18,036 bases of DNA from Funneliformis mosseae. Lineage: Eukaryota; Glomeromycota; Glomeromycetes; Glomerales; Glomeraceae. The notes under the pieces were generated by a model. It did no database searches, had not been told where the DNA came from, and worked only from the letters and a program-made list of their open reading frames with translations. The number at the start of each line of letters is the position of its first letter. Position 1 is the stretch's first letter. Positions 17,237 to 18,036 of this stretch are shown here, piece after piece. The DNA lies in contig CAJVPP010001760.1 in NCBI GenBank assembly GCA_910592005.1, positions 1-18,036 on the forward strand. The letters are read 5' to 3'. Position numbers and translations under genes: made by a program.

Positions 17237-18036
17237 ATTAATTATTTATATTGCATTATATTACTTCTACATTTCACAATTACAATCTATCGAAATATTT
17301 AGTTATTATAAATTTCAACACTTACTGATGTAATATTCCACAATAAATTATTTAAAATTCTTTTTATTATGCTATAAATGCCGTGACATTGAATTATTTC
17401 GATTATATATTGAATAGAGCCTTTATTATTTAATGTTTTAGTTATTCGCCGCTGCGTCTCATGCAAGATTATTAAAGCTGCTGACTGGTAATACAAAATC
17501 ACATTGTATAAAATTCACGGGCTGTATAGTAGCCGTCTAAAGTCTAAAAAAAAGAAATATATAAAGTTATTTTTAGATAAGGTTATGAAGGAGAGGGTTA
17601 AAAAAAATTGAAAAGGAACGGTCTAATATGAGAGAATATCAGACGCGCAAAGCAATAATTTATTTTAAGAAATGACTAGGTGATTGATTTTTAGAATTTC
17701 CAAATTGATGTCATGTGTGATTTCCTTTCAAACGTTTAATAAGCTAATTGACGAAAAAATTCAAATATTTGTTACATTAATTGCAATTAGAAAGATGAGA
17801 TCTATCACATTCTCAAAAAGCATATAGTCAATGTCAATGTTCAAGACATTCAACATGATTAGATCAACTTTTACTATTAATAAATGAATTAAGTATTATT
17901 ATATAAGTAAAATTGCTTAAATTATATTAATTAAAAACTTAAAAAAAATAAATAAAAATAATAAATAAAATACTTATAAATAATGAATTTTTATTTTTAA
18001 AATAGAAAAAAAAAGGTAATTTTAATTAAGATAACA
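17237..18036. other. Non-coding stretch to the window end
   Basis: AT-rich. A minus-strand frame at 17502-17299 is open but has no ATG start and no recognised motif. The last 160 bases are almost pure A/T. Confidence 0.4.

Noticed and set aside
17299..17502. Minus-strand frame of 67 codons
   Set aside because: No ATG start, Ile/Asn-rich as expected for AT-rich DNA, no motif or splice context.

Overview
The window is AT-rich eukaryotic DNA (by eye about a quarter G+C, and well under 15% G+C in 121-660 and 1336-2640). Short introns with GTAAG/GTATG donors and CAG/TAG acceptors, a kinase-plus-Sel1 gene remnant, an RNF213-like AAA+ remnant, a PIF1 helicase remnant and many small foldback elements together suggest the repeat-rich accessory part of an arbuscular mycorrhizal fungus genome (Rhizophagus-like, Glomeromycotina). 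That assignment is inference from gene types and composition; no marker gene is present. There is no bacterial gene organisation, rRNA, tRNA or CRISPR array.

Layout. 1-2640: very AT-rich DNA holding a 675-bp foldback element (661-1335) whose two arms are inverted arrays of a 15-16-bp unit. 2641-5830: mostly non-coding, with a weak inverted-repeat element (2960-3335) and two direct copies of an unrecognised exon-like sequence (3938-4190 and 4308-4562). 5831-7090: a coding scrap with an in-frame stop (5840-5971), a 200-bp tandem duplication (6041-6425) and a broken unrecognised gene on the minus strand (about 6435-7084). 7547-7993: a MITE-like element with long terminal inverted repeats; a relative of its end lies at 16373-16420. 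8290-8990 (minus): remnant of an RNF213/mysterin-type AAA+ gene. 9053-9678 (plus): a small gene or gene remnant built from tandem 24-27-nt phase-1 mini-exons. 9718-10496 (plus): a broken TKL-type kinase C-lobe plus Sel1-repeat gene. 11655-12189: promoter-like sequence, a signal peptide and a short Cys-rich tail separated by an in-frame TAA. 12750-12906: an isolated strong 3' splice site followed by an open frame with a Lys-Arg site. 13581-13716: telomere-like TTAGGG-bearing tandem repeats. 13976-14548: a second inverted-repeat transposon. 14646-15213 (minus): PIF1 helicase C-terminus followed by a hairpin and CTAG, which looks like a Helitron 3' end. 15332-15930: another broken unrecognised gene. 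16669-17236: small inverted repeats and a Tc1/mariner-like terminus.

Almost every recognisable gene is broken by frameshifts or stops, so no working pathway is encoded here. The window reads as a gene graveyard in a transposon-rich compartment. The parts that may still be live are the mini-exon array, the secreted Cys-rich peptide locus and the second copy of the duplicated exon. Gene families were recognised from conserved motifs by memory, without any search.
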